From positions 434,001-498,000 of the forward strand of contig JADKAS010000001.1 in assembly GCA_016715245.1 (NCBI GenBank): a stretch of 64,000 nucleotides of DNA. The letters run 5' to 3'. Source of the stretch: Saprospiraceae bacterium. GTDB lineage: Bacteria; Bacteroidota; Bacteroidia; Chitinophagales; Saprospiraceae. Within the stretch, counting starts at the first letter, position 1. Each line of letters starts with the position of its first letter. The translations under genes were made by a program, and so were the position numbers. The notes below the pieces were generated by a model that made no database searches, was not told the origin of the DNA, and was given only the letters and a program-made list of their open reading frames with translations. Below, piece by piece: positions 57,576 to 64,000 of the stretch.

Positions 57576-58145
57576 TTAAAAGTTGTAAGAGGCACCAAAC
57601 CAATATTCAACAACAGAACCCTGATAATCTCTGGCGAGTTCGTCTATAATAAAATTGATTTCTATTCCGAATTTCCATTTGTCGCCACCAGACATATAAC
57701 CACCGCCAATGGCTGGGTAGTTGAGCGTTGCACCTGAATAGGTCGGGTTAATGTAGTCAAAAGTGGTGTAATGATATTCCAACTGACCGTAAAATTTGGA
57801 AAATATTTTAGCACGCGCATACACAAAACCACCGTAATCAACATAGACATTATCTTTTCCTCCTGTTATAAACACCTGGGTGTAAAATATTTTCCCCCCC
57901 AGACCTGAAGACAACCAATCGTTGAATTTATACCCGCCATTTATTTTTGAAGATAAAAAAAGATTTCTGAAAAATCCTACATTCCCAAGTTTTATATCAA
58001 AATTGTAATCATTCAGTAAAAGCGTTTCATCCTGTATTTTTTGTTTTTCCGTTTTTTTTGGGGCAGGGCGACGTTGTATTTGACCGTAAGCATCATTTCC
58101 AAGTGCAAAACAAATGATAAAGAGGACGATCATGTTTGTTTTCAT
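57576..58145 (-). CDS. outer-membrane beta-barrel-like protein of unknown function
   Basis: 189 residues from the ATG at 58145, which starts a typical signal peptide (MKTNMIVLFIICFALGNDAYGQ); the in-frame ATG nine codons earlier only adds a basic leader. A short proline- and lysine-rich linker follows (RRPAPKKTEKQK). The remaining 150 residues alternate amphipathic strands and glycine turns (FDIKLGNVGFF, INGGYKFNDWLSSGLGGKIFY in part, YGGFVYARAKIF, GQLEYHYTTFDY) and end in an aromatic strand, WFGASYNF, the usual barrel-assembly signal. It is a single gene and I recognise no named family. Confidence 0.75.
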   Translation of the reverse strand: MKTNMIVLFIICFALGNDAYGQIQRRPAPKKTEKQKIQDETLLLNDYNFDIKLGNVGFFRNLFLSSKINGGYKFNDWLSSGLGGKIFYTQVFITGGKDNVYVDYGGFVYARAKIFSKFYGQLEYHYTTFDYINPTYSGATLNYPAIGGGYMSGGDKWKFGIEINFIIDELARDYQGSVVEYWFGASYNF

Positions 58146-58240
58146 TTTTCTATTTTTATTATAATAAGTCATTTTTAAAGAATATTGTTTTTATAACTGA
58201 ATATTTTTGGATAAAAGAATCTCTATAAAAGTCAAATTAT

Positions 58241-58248
58241 TACCTTTG
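58241..58248 (+). promoter_or_regulatory. -7 promoter box upstream of the S1/P1-nuclease-like gene
   Basis: TACCTTTG, a perfect TAnnTTTG match, about 120 bp before the ATG at 58370, implying a leader of roughly 110 nt. Confidence 0.5.
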
Positions 58249-58369
58249 AACTTTAATAGGTCATCTCCAGAAAATCAATTATGAGTTTCTTATTTATATT
58301 CAGAATAACTAAATAAGTTATTTGAAAACAAGTGGTTTTCTGATTTTTGACATTTAAACGAAATAATAA

Positions 58370-59596
58370 ATGAATAAATATATTTTTTTCATTATACTTT
58401 TTGCAGGAAGTTTCATCAGTTTTTCCATGAGTCTTCCGCAAAAGACAGATAAAATAGAAGCCTGGGGATTTTACGGGCACCGTTTAATCAATCAAATGGC
58501 GGTGTACACTTTGCCAAAAGAAATGTTTGGGTTTTTTAAAAAAAACATATTGTACATTACCGAACATGCCATTGATCCTGATAAAAGAAGATATGCCACT
58601 AAACATGAAGGAGTAAGACATTATATAGACATCGATCACTGGGATAAAATACCTTTTCCGAATGTTCCGAGAGATTTTGAAGAAGCGATTATTAAACATT
58701 GTGACTTGTATTATGTGCTTGGTAGTGACACCGTCCAGATCAATAAACTGATTGAAAATGATACAGTGTACTTACGGTTTTTCCTTCCTGAAAATACAAC
58801 TATTCAATTAGATTATCCTACTTTTCTGAAATATTGGAAAAAGGTAATCAAACCCATGTATTACGAAGATGAGTGGGCATTAAATAGTTATGATCTTGAT
58901 GAGTTGTTTACTACAGATGTTTTTACGAAAGGAAAGGGTAAATGTATAATTATCGACAGATTTTCTGAATACGGAATTGTTCCTTACCATCTGGAGAGTA
59001 TGCTTGAAAGACTTACCTATGCATTTAAAGAAAAAAATGAAGCCAAACTTCTGCGTTTTATCTCGGAATACGGACATTATGTAAGTGATGCGCACGTTCC
59101 TCTTCACACAACAAAAAATTACAATGGACAGCTTACTGATCAGGTAGGTATCCATGCCTTTTGGGAATCCAGAATTCCTGAATTATTTGCAGAATCCAAT
59201 TACGACTTTTTTGTTGGCCAGGCACAATATATTGACAACCCAAGAGAATATATATGGGATATTATCATTAAAGCCCATAGTCATCTCGACAGTGTGTTGG
59301 GTATTGAAAAAAGATTAAGTCAGACTTTTCCTTTAGACAGGCAGTATTGTTATGATGAAAGATTAAGTCAGACGGTCAGAATCCAATGCGAAGAATATGC
59401 CGACGCTTATTCTAGAGCTATGGGGGCTATGGTGGAGGATCAGATGCGATCAAGTATATTGGCTATCGGCTCTTCATGGTATACAGCATGGGTAAATGCC
59501 GGCCAACCTGATCTTGATTCTTTTGAATTTGTGGAATATGAACCGGAACCCATCCTGCCATCCAAAACAGTTCAGGCCAGGGTGCATGATAATTAA
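58370..59596 (+). CDS. exported S1/P1-nuclease or phospholipase C-like zinc protein
   Basis: 408 residues. A signal peptide is followed by the mature start EAWGFYGHRLINQMAVYTL. In the S1/P1 nuclease and zinc-dependent phospholipase C fold the N-terminal Trp and this His bind the zinc cluster. Later candidate ligands are HYIDIDHWDK (His/Asp), then SEYGHYVSDAHVPLHTTKNYNG in part (GHYVxDxHVPLH, the central zinc motif) and GIHAFWESRIPELF (HxxWE). All three clusters are in the family order. The protein is longer than classical S1 nuclease, with an insertion between about 125 and 215. The stop overlaps the DUF368 start (TAATG), so the two are co-translated. It is periplasmic or extracellular; whether it cleaves nucleic acid or phospholipid is not decided. 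Confidence 0.8.
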   Translation: MNKYIFFIILFAGSFISFSMSLPQKTDKIEAWGFYGHRLINQMAVYTLPKEMFGFFKKNILYITEHAIDPDKRRYATKHEGVRHYIDIDHWDKIPFPNVPRDFEEAIIKHCDLYYVLGSDTVQINKLIENDTVYLRFFLPENTTIQLDYPTFLKYWKKVIKPMYYEDEWALNSYDLDELFTTDVFTKGKGKCIIIDRFSEYGIVPYHLESMLERLTYAFKEKNEAKLLRFISEYGHYVSDAHVPLHTTKNYNGQLTDQVGIHAFWESRIPELFAESNYDFFVGQAQYIDNPREYIWDIIIKAHSHLDSVLGIEKRLSQTFPLDRQYCYDERLSQTVRIQCEEYADAYSRAMGAMVEDQMRSSILAIGSSWYTAWVNAGQPDLDSFEFVEYEPEPILPSKTVQARVHDN

Positions 59597-60588
59597 TGTT
59601 TTATATGAAAATATTTGAGTTAAACACCATGTTAAAGGGCCTGGCTATGGGAATTGCTGAAATAATTCCCGGAGTTTCAGGTGGCACCATCGCATTTATT
59701 ACAGGTATTTACGAAAGACTGATGAAAATGATAACTTCGTTTAATCTTTCCTTCTTTCTTCTCATCAGAAAAGGTCGGTGGCAAACAGCATTTGCATCGA
59801 TTGATCTTCCATTTATAGTGAGTCTTGGTTCAGGTATGTTGACAGGAATTGTTATTGGTATATTTGCTATATCCCATTTATTGATTCATTATCCGGAACC
59901 TTTGTGGGGTTTCTTTTTTGGACTTATTATCGCCTCTGTATTATTTATAGCAAAACAATACAACGTTTTAAAATTATCTTCCTTGATGACTATCATTCTC
60001 GGATTTTTAATAGCTTACAGCATAAGTGTTCTTTCTCCTGTAGAAGGCAATGATTCCTATTGGTTTATTTTCATTTCCGGAATAATCGCCATTTCAGCGA
60101 TGTTACTTCCCGGAATTTCCGGTAGTTTTATGCTCGTATTGATGGGAATGTATAGTTTTATTCTTGGTTCGGTAAAACTTATTCTGACGGATTTTGACCT
60201 TACTGCGATCGGAATAATAAGTGTTTTTGTAGTTGGTCTGGTGGTAGGTGCTGCAACATTTTCAAGAATCTTTTCATGGCTGTTCCTAAGGTATAAAGAT
60301 ATTACTTTAGCTTTACTCACCGGATTTTTAATGGGCTCTTTGTTTAAAATATGGCCATGGAGAAATATCACCAAAGTATTTGTTAAAGAGACAAATCAGT
60401 TTTTGGATGTTACGGATGCTTCCATGTTGTCCTCTCTGGAGGCTGAAACATTTAAGGTGATTTCAGAAACACCGGTTTGGCCTGCTCTTTATTGGGGAGA
60501 GGCAAAAGTAATAATGACAATAATTGTTTTTGTGATAGGCTTTTTATTGGTGTTCAGCTTTGATTTTTTCAAAAAAGGGAAAACGTAA
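59596..60588 (+). CDS. DUF368 membrane protein, polyprenyl-phosphate translocase family
   Basis: 330 residues, about eight to ten membrane helices. Two inverted half-motifs typical of DUF368 are present: EIIPGVSGGTIAFITGIYERL near residue 20 (given in part) and MLLPGISGSFMLVLMGMY near 165. Members of this family (PopT) have been shown to return undecaprenyl phosphate to the cytoplasmic face of the inner membrane for reuse in cell-wall and surface-polysaccharide synthesis. Its ATG overlaps the stop of the preceding gene (TAATG); a second ATG at 59605 is also possible. The methyltransferase gene starts 6 bp after its stop, so the three genes form one operon. Confidence 0.9.
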   Translation: MFYMKIFELNTMLKGLAMGIAEIIPGVSGGTIAFITGIYERLMKMITSFNLSFFLLIRKGRWQTAFASIDLPFIVSLGSGMLTGIVIGIFAISHLLIHYPEPLWGFFFGLIIASVLFIAKQYNVLKLSSLMTIILGFLIAYSISVLSPVEGNDSYWFIFISGIIAISAMLLPGISGSFMLVLMGMYSFILGSVKLILTDFDLTAIGIISVFVVGLVVGAATFSRIFSWLFLRYKDITLALLTGFLMGSLFKIWPWRNITKVFVKETNQFLDVTDASMLSSLEAETFKVISETPVWPALYWGEAKVIMTIIVFVIGFLLVFSFDFFKKGKT

Positions 60589-60594
60589 GTTCTT

Positions 60595-61401
60595 ATGCTC
60601 AAATCCATCCGGAGTTTAAAAAATCCACTCATAAAACAAATCATCCAGTTGCAGGACAAGGCAAGAACCAGAAAAGAACTTGGTGTATTTATTATAGAAG
60701 GAGGACGTGAAATAAAAATGGCATTGGAAGGAGGTTTTACCATACAAACGATATTGTATGGAGAACATTTGTCCACCTATTACGATGTTGAAAAACTATT
60801 GTTGTGGACTGATAAAAAACCTGAAATCATTGAAATGAGCCGGGAAGTTCATCAAAGGTTGTTTGTCAGAGAAACGACTGAATCATTGATAGCCATCGCA
60901 GAAGTCAAGGAAAACCCAATAAATTCTTTCAAACTGCCTGAAAAGAAAAACGTTTTAATACTCGTTGCAGAGTCTCCGGAAAAGCCCGGAAATATTGGAG
61001 CATTACTGAGAACTGCGGATGGTGCGGGAGTGGATGCCGTATTTATTGCAGACCCCAAAACAGATTTATACAACGCCAATGTAATCAGAGCCAGTCTGGG
61101 GTGCATTTTTACTTTGCAAATATATTCAGGGACAACGCTAGAAATTATCGAAATATTAAAAAAAGAAGGTGTAAGTATATATTGTGCCTATCTGGAGGCT
61201 TCCCAATGGTATAACAAGGTTGTTTATGAAGATAAAACGGCTATTGTGGTGGGAGCCGAGGATAAAGGTTTGAGTCGCGAATGGATAGAAAAAAGTCATC
61301 AGAATATTGTTATCCCTATGAAGGGAAAGGTTGATAGTTTGAATGTTTCTGTGAGTACGGGCATTCTTTTATACGAAGTAGTAGGGCAAAGGTCAGAATA
61401 A
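60595..61401 (+). CDS. TrmH/SpoU-family RNA 2'-O-methyltransferase
   Basis: A 268-residue SPOUT methyltransferase. The N-terminal RNA-binding domain (about 1-100) contains KNPLIKQIIQLQDKARTRKE and FIIEGGREIKMALE. The catalytic knot domain has motif 1 PGNIGALLRTADGAGVDAVF, motif 2 AIVVGAEDKGLS and motif 3 IPMKGKVDSLNVSVSTGILLYE in part. The asparagine of NIGAxxRTA and the SLNVS serine and asparagine are the usual SAM and catalytic residues. It probably methylates a ribose in 23S rRNA or tRNA; the target is not identifiable. It is the third gene of an operon with the S1/P1-like and DUF368 genes. Confidence 0.9.
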   Translation: MLKSIRSLKNPLIKQIIQLQDKARTRKELGVFIIEGGREIKMALEGGFTIQTILYGEHLSTYYDVEKLLLWTDKKPEIIEMSREVHQRLFVRETTESLIAIAEVKENPINSFKLPEKKNVLILVAESPEKPGNIGALLRTADGAGVDAVFIADPKTDLYNANVIRASLGCIFTLQIYSGTTLEIIEILKKEGVSIYCAYLEASQWYNKVVYEDKTAIVVGAEDKGLSREWIEKSHQNIVIPMKGKVDSLNVSVSTGILLYEVVGQRSE

Positions 61402-61874
61402 TTTGTAAAGAAAGTTCAGGACCAGGATGTTATGGAAAAATGGGGATATTATTAAAGACTAATTATCATTTTATTATTTATTTTAATATGTAAAATCATA
61501 TATATTAACGCAAAAGAATTTTCATATTAAAAGTTATCCACATATGTTGTATTTTTTATTCAATATATTAACTTGATTTTTAATATGTTGCAAAGTTATC
61601 CACATTGTGTGGATAACTTTAGTGTGTTTGAATTTTGAAATTAGGGCGAAAACAGCGTACATTTGCACCACTGAATTCAGTTGAACTTTACTGTATATTC
61701 AAAAGTAACCAAAAACAGTTTAATTGTAATTTTACTTATAATCAAGACCTTATAAGTTAGAATAAAAAATATATATTAATTTTTTTAATATAATTTTTTC
61801 ATTCACAGTAATTACATTACTTTTGACACATTATAATTAATTATATATATCCGTTACCTAAATCATTAAGAAAT
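61402..61874 (+). promoter_or_regulatory. nrdBA control region with three DnaA boxes
   Basis: A 473-bp gap, very AT-rich. A consensus DnaA box TTATCCACA lies at 61534-61542. Two more face each other in a perfect 13-3-13 inverted repeat at 61592-61620 (AAAGTTATCCACA ttg TGTGGATAACTTT). Just after it comes a promoter: TTTTG at about 61634-61637 and the -7 box TACATTTG at 61658-61665 with a 20-bp spacer. The leader to nrdB is then about 200 nt and ends in a long A/T stretch (61760-61830). No T tract follows the inverted repeat, so it is not a terminator. By analogy with E. coli nrdAB, DnaA may regulate these genes. Confidence 0.75.
61658..61665 (+). promoter_or_regulatory. -7 promoter box of nrdBA
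   Basis: TACATTTG, a perfect TAnnTTTG match with TTTTG 20 bp upstream, 38 bp downstream of the paired DnaA boxes. Confidence 0.65.
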
Positions 61875-62855
61875 ATGAACCATCTTCCATCAGAACCCAT
61901 TCTCGTCGAAAATCCAAACCGTTTCGTCTTATTTCCCATAGAGCACAATGACATTTGGGCATTTTATAAGAAGACAGAAGCAAGTTTTTGGACGGCAGAA
62001 GAGATTGATCTGAATCAGGATATCAGTGATTGGGAACACAAGTTGAATGATAATGAAAGACATTTTGTAAAGCATGTACTAGCATTTTTTGCGGCTAGTG
62101 ACGGCATCGTCAATGAAAATCTGGCTGAAAATATGGTTCGTGAAGTGCAATATACCGAGGCCAAGTTCTTTTATGGCTTTCAGATTATGATGGAGAATAT
62201 TCATTCGGAAACATATTCACTCCTTATTGATACCTACATAAAAGATGCTAAAGAAAAACAATATCTTTTGAACGCCATTGAAACAATAGATTGTGTAAAA
62301 GAAAAAGCAGATTGGGCACTAAGATGGATAGATAACGGTTCTTTTGCGGAAAGATTGATAGCGTTTGCCGCAGTAGAGGGCATCTTTTTTTCAGGATCTT
62401 TCTGTTCCATTTTCTGGTTGAAAAAAAGAGGTTTGATGCCTGGTCTAACCTTTTCAAATGAATTGATTTCCCGGGATGAAGGTATGCACTGCGATTTTGC
62501 CTGTTTGTTATACAACAGCCACATTCAGAATAAACTTCCAAAGGAAACCATCAAAAAGATAATAACCGACGCTGTCGAGATTGAAAAAAAGTTTGTAACG
62601 GATGCCATTCCTGTAGCTCTTATTGGAATGAATTCTGACATGATGTGTCAGTACATCGAATTTGTATCAGACAGGTTATTGGTTTCATTAGGAAATGAAA
62701 GAGTATTTAATGTTGAAAACCCATTCCCATGGATGGACATGATATCACTTCAGGGAAAAACCAATTTCTTTGAAAAGAGGGTAGGTGATTACCAAAAATC
62801 CGGTGTCATGGCCGATAAAGACAAACAGGTTTTTTCCCTGGAGGAAGACTTTTAG
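61875..62855 (+). CDS. nrdB: class Ia ribonucleotide reductase, beta (radical) subunit
   Basis: A 326-residue R2 protein that holds the di-iron centre and tyrosyl radical used by the alpha subunit to make deoxyribonucleotides. Iron ligands and the radical site are in their usual places: AFFAASDGIVNENLAENM (Asp and first Glu region), YTEAKFFYGFQIMMENIHSE (Glu, Tyr and His) and LISRDEGMHCDFACLLY (Glu and His). The C-terminal end FSLEEDF carries the terminal aromatic needed to dock to NrdA. The sequence is closest to the eukaryote-like class Ia group common in Bacteroidota. nrdA begins 53 bp later. The gene is preceded by the DnaA-box promoter region. Confidence 0.96.
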   Translation: MNHLPSEPILVENPNRFVLFPIEHNDIWAFYKKTEASFWTAEEIDLNQDISDWEHKLNDNERHFVKHVLAFFAASDGIVNENLAENMVREVQYTEAKFFYGFQIMMENIHSETYSLLIDTYIKDAKEKQYLLNAIETIDCVKEKADWALRWIDNGSFAERLIAFAAVEGIFFSGSFCSIFWLKKRGLMPGLTFSNELISRDEGMHCDFACLLYNSHIQNKLPKETIKKIITDAVEIEKKFVTDAIPVALIGMNSDMMCQYIEFVSDRLLVSLGNERVFNVENPFPWMDMISLQGKTNFFEKRVGDYQKSGVMADKDKQVFSLEEDF

Positions 62856-62908
62856 TAACCAAACTTGCATCCTGAAAACAGTTTTCCTAACTTTTTAAAT
62901 CCACAACT

Positions 62909-64000
62909 ATGCAAGTTATCAAACGAAGCAATAAAAAAGAAGCGGTCAGCTTTGACAAAGTGACTGCCCGTATCAACAAATTGTGTTACGGACTAAATAC
63001 AAAATACGTAGATGCCATTGAGATTTCCAAAGGGTTATTCAAGGTTAGTACGACGGTGTTAAAACCACAGATCTGGACAATCTTGCTGCTGAAACTGCTG
63101 CATCTATGGCAGCCAAACATCCCGATTTTGCTATTCTGGCTGCAAGAATAGCCGTGTCTAATTTGCACAAAAATACGGATAAGTCCTTTTCTGCAACCAT
63201 GGACAGGTTGTTTCATTACATCGACCCTAAAACAAATGAACCGGCCGGGTTGATCAGCAAAGAAACAAACGAGATCATTCGAAAAAATGCAGACGTTCTC
63301 GACAGTGTGATTATTTATGACAGAGACTATAGTTTTGATTATTTTGGTTTCAAAACCCTTGAGAAGTCTTACCTTCTTCGTATGGAAGGAGAAGTGGTGG
63401 AAAGACCTCAGCATATGCTGATGAGGGCTTCTGTGGGCATTCATGGGAATAACATTGAGGCGGTAGTGGAAACATATAATCTCATGTCTGAAAAATGGTT
63501 TATCCATGCGACACCCACGTTATTTAATGCAGGCACACCTAAACCACAGTTGTCATCCTGTTTTCTGTTGTCTATGACCGAAGACAGTATTCCGGGCATA
63601 TTTGATACATTGGCCAGATGTTCAAAAATTTCCCAGTCAGCCGGAGGAATAGGTCTTTCAATTCACAATGTCCGGGCTAAAGGTAGTTATATTAAAGGAA
63701 CAGGGGGAACTTCCAATGGAATCATCCCTATGCTGAAAGTTTTTAATGATACCGCCCGTTATGTAGATCAAGGTGGTGGAAAAAGAAAAGGTGCTTTTGC
63801 CATTTATCTGGAGCCTTGGCATGCAGACATTTTCGACTTCCTTGAATTGAAAAAGAATCACGGCAAAGAAGAGATGAGAGCAAGAGACTTGTTTTATGCC
63901 ATGTGGGTTCCTGACTTATTTATGAAAAGGGTTAAGGAAAATGGTACCTGGTCTTTGTTTTGCCCTAATGAAGCGCCAGGATTGCATGACACCTATGGTG
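62909..64000 (+). CDS. nrdA: class Ia ribonucleotide reductase, alpha subunit (frameshifted; 3' end beyond window)
   Basis: The catalytic subunit of ribonucleotide reductase, cut by the window edge. The N-terminal ATP cone (MQVIKRSNKKEAVSFDKVTARINKL in part) is followed by a break: one base is missing at 63044-63049. Downstream the frame reads YDGVKTTDLDNLAAETAASM and is open to the end of the window. It shows FAILAARIAVSNLHKNT, HATPTLFNAGTPKPQLSSCFL in part (the first redox cysteine), SQSAGGIGLSIHNVRAKGSYI in part, and AFAIYLEPWHADIFDFLELKKN in part. The active-site NxCxE loop is outside the window or close to its edge. About 364 of some 800 residues are visible. It is in an operon with nrdB. 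Confidence 0.95.

Noticed and set aside
61592..61620. Terminator after the SpoU methyltransferase gene
   Set aside because: The palindrome is perfect, but it is nearly 200 bp from the stop, has no T tract on either side, and consists of two DnaA consensus boxes.
61402..61874. Chromosome origin oriC
   Set aside because: Three DnaA boxes and an AT-rich stretch are suggestive, but there is no dnaA, dnaN or other typical origin neighbour, and a promoter with nrdBA directly follows. Regulation of nrdBA is the simpler reading; kept only as an alternative in the finding.

Overview
The window is a 64 kb chromosomal segment of a low-GC member of the Bacteroidota. The family cannot be fixed from sequence alone; the gene repertoire would suit a Saprospiraceae- or Chitinophagaceae-like organism (inference). 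The evidence is: type IX secretion (T9SS) sorting domains of types A and B, Bacteroidota-type promoter boxes (TAnnTTTG), an LptE of the Bacteroidota kind, bacillithiol genes bshB1 and bshC, TonB-dependent receptors with STN domains, and a DUF4249 lipoprotein. There is one tRNA and no rRNA, CRISPR array, insertion sequence or prophage.

Layout. 0-4 kb: recN (cut by the window edge), lptE, a small exported protein, and a DUF937-OmpA fusion. 4.2-4.8 kb: a tandem 54-bp intergenic repeat array. 5-10 kb: a FecA-like TonB receptor, a UDP-glucuronate decarboxylase and a vanadium-haloperoxidase-like lipoprotein. 10.4-23.2 kb: the most striking region, two tandem gene pairs. In each pair the first gene encodes a secreted beta-rich protein ending in a dockerin-like double EF-hand module with no T9SS tail, and the second encodes an exported beta-sandwich protein with a T9SS type A tail. 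The first protein of pair 1 is a giant of about 3,018 residues. 23.3-28.7 kb: an ECF sigma factor, FecR anti-sigma factor, STN-TonB receptor and DUF4249 lipoprotein, i.e. a complete cell-surface signalling and uptake unit. 28.8-38.3 kb: a Crp/Fnr regulator, tRNA-Ser(TGA), alaS, folP and tamB. 38.4-44.2 kb: a CoA-binding protein, a T9SS type B surface protein and a B12-binding-type radical SAM protein. 44.3-53.9 kb: ten tightly spaced minus-strand genes (bshB1, murB, outer-membrane protein, ABC exporter, HsdR-N-like nuclease domain, two unknowns, pdxJ, MDR oxidoreductase, esterase). 54-64 kb: thioredoxin-like protein, bshC, accD, a beta-barrel protein, an S1/P1-nuclease-like protein, a DUF368 lipid-carrier translocase, a SpoU methyltransferase, and nrdB-nrdA behind three DnaA boxes.

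How the parts fit. The dockerin-like pairs look like a surface-display system. The T9SS-tailed partner would be anchored to the outer membrane, and its N-terminal beta-sandwich might hold the dockerin-bearing partner, as cohesins hold dockerins. The adjacent sigma/anti-sigma/receptor unit could control it. This is inference and needs structural support.

Quality warning. At least a dozen genes (recN, lptE, murB, folP twice, tamB, nrdA and others) carry single-base frameshifts, mostly one base short in a T or A run. Several of these genes are normally essential, so I read them as assembly or sequencing errors rather than pseudogenes, and I annotate each as one gene across the shift.
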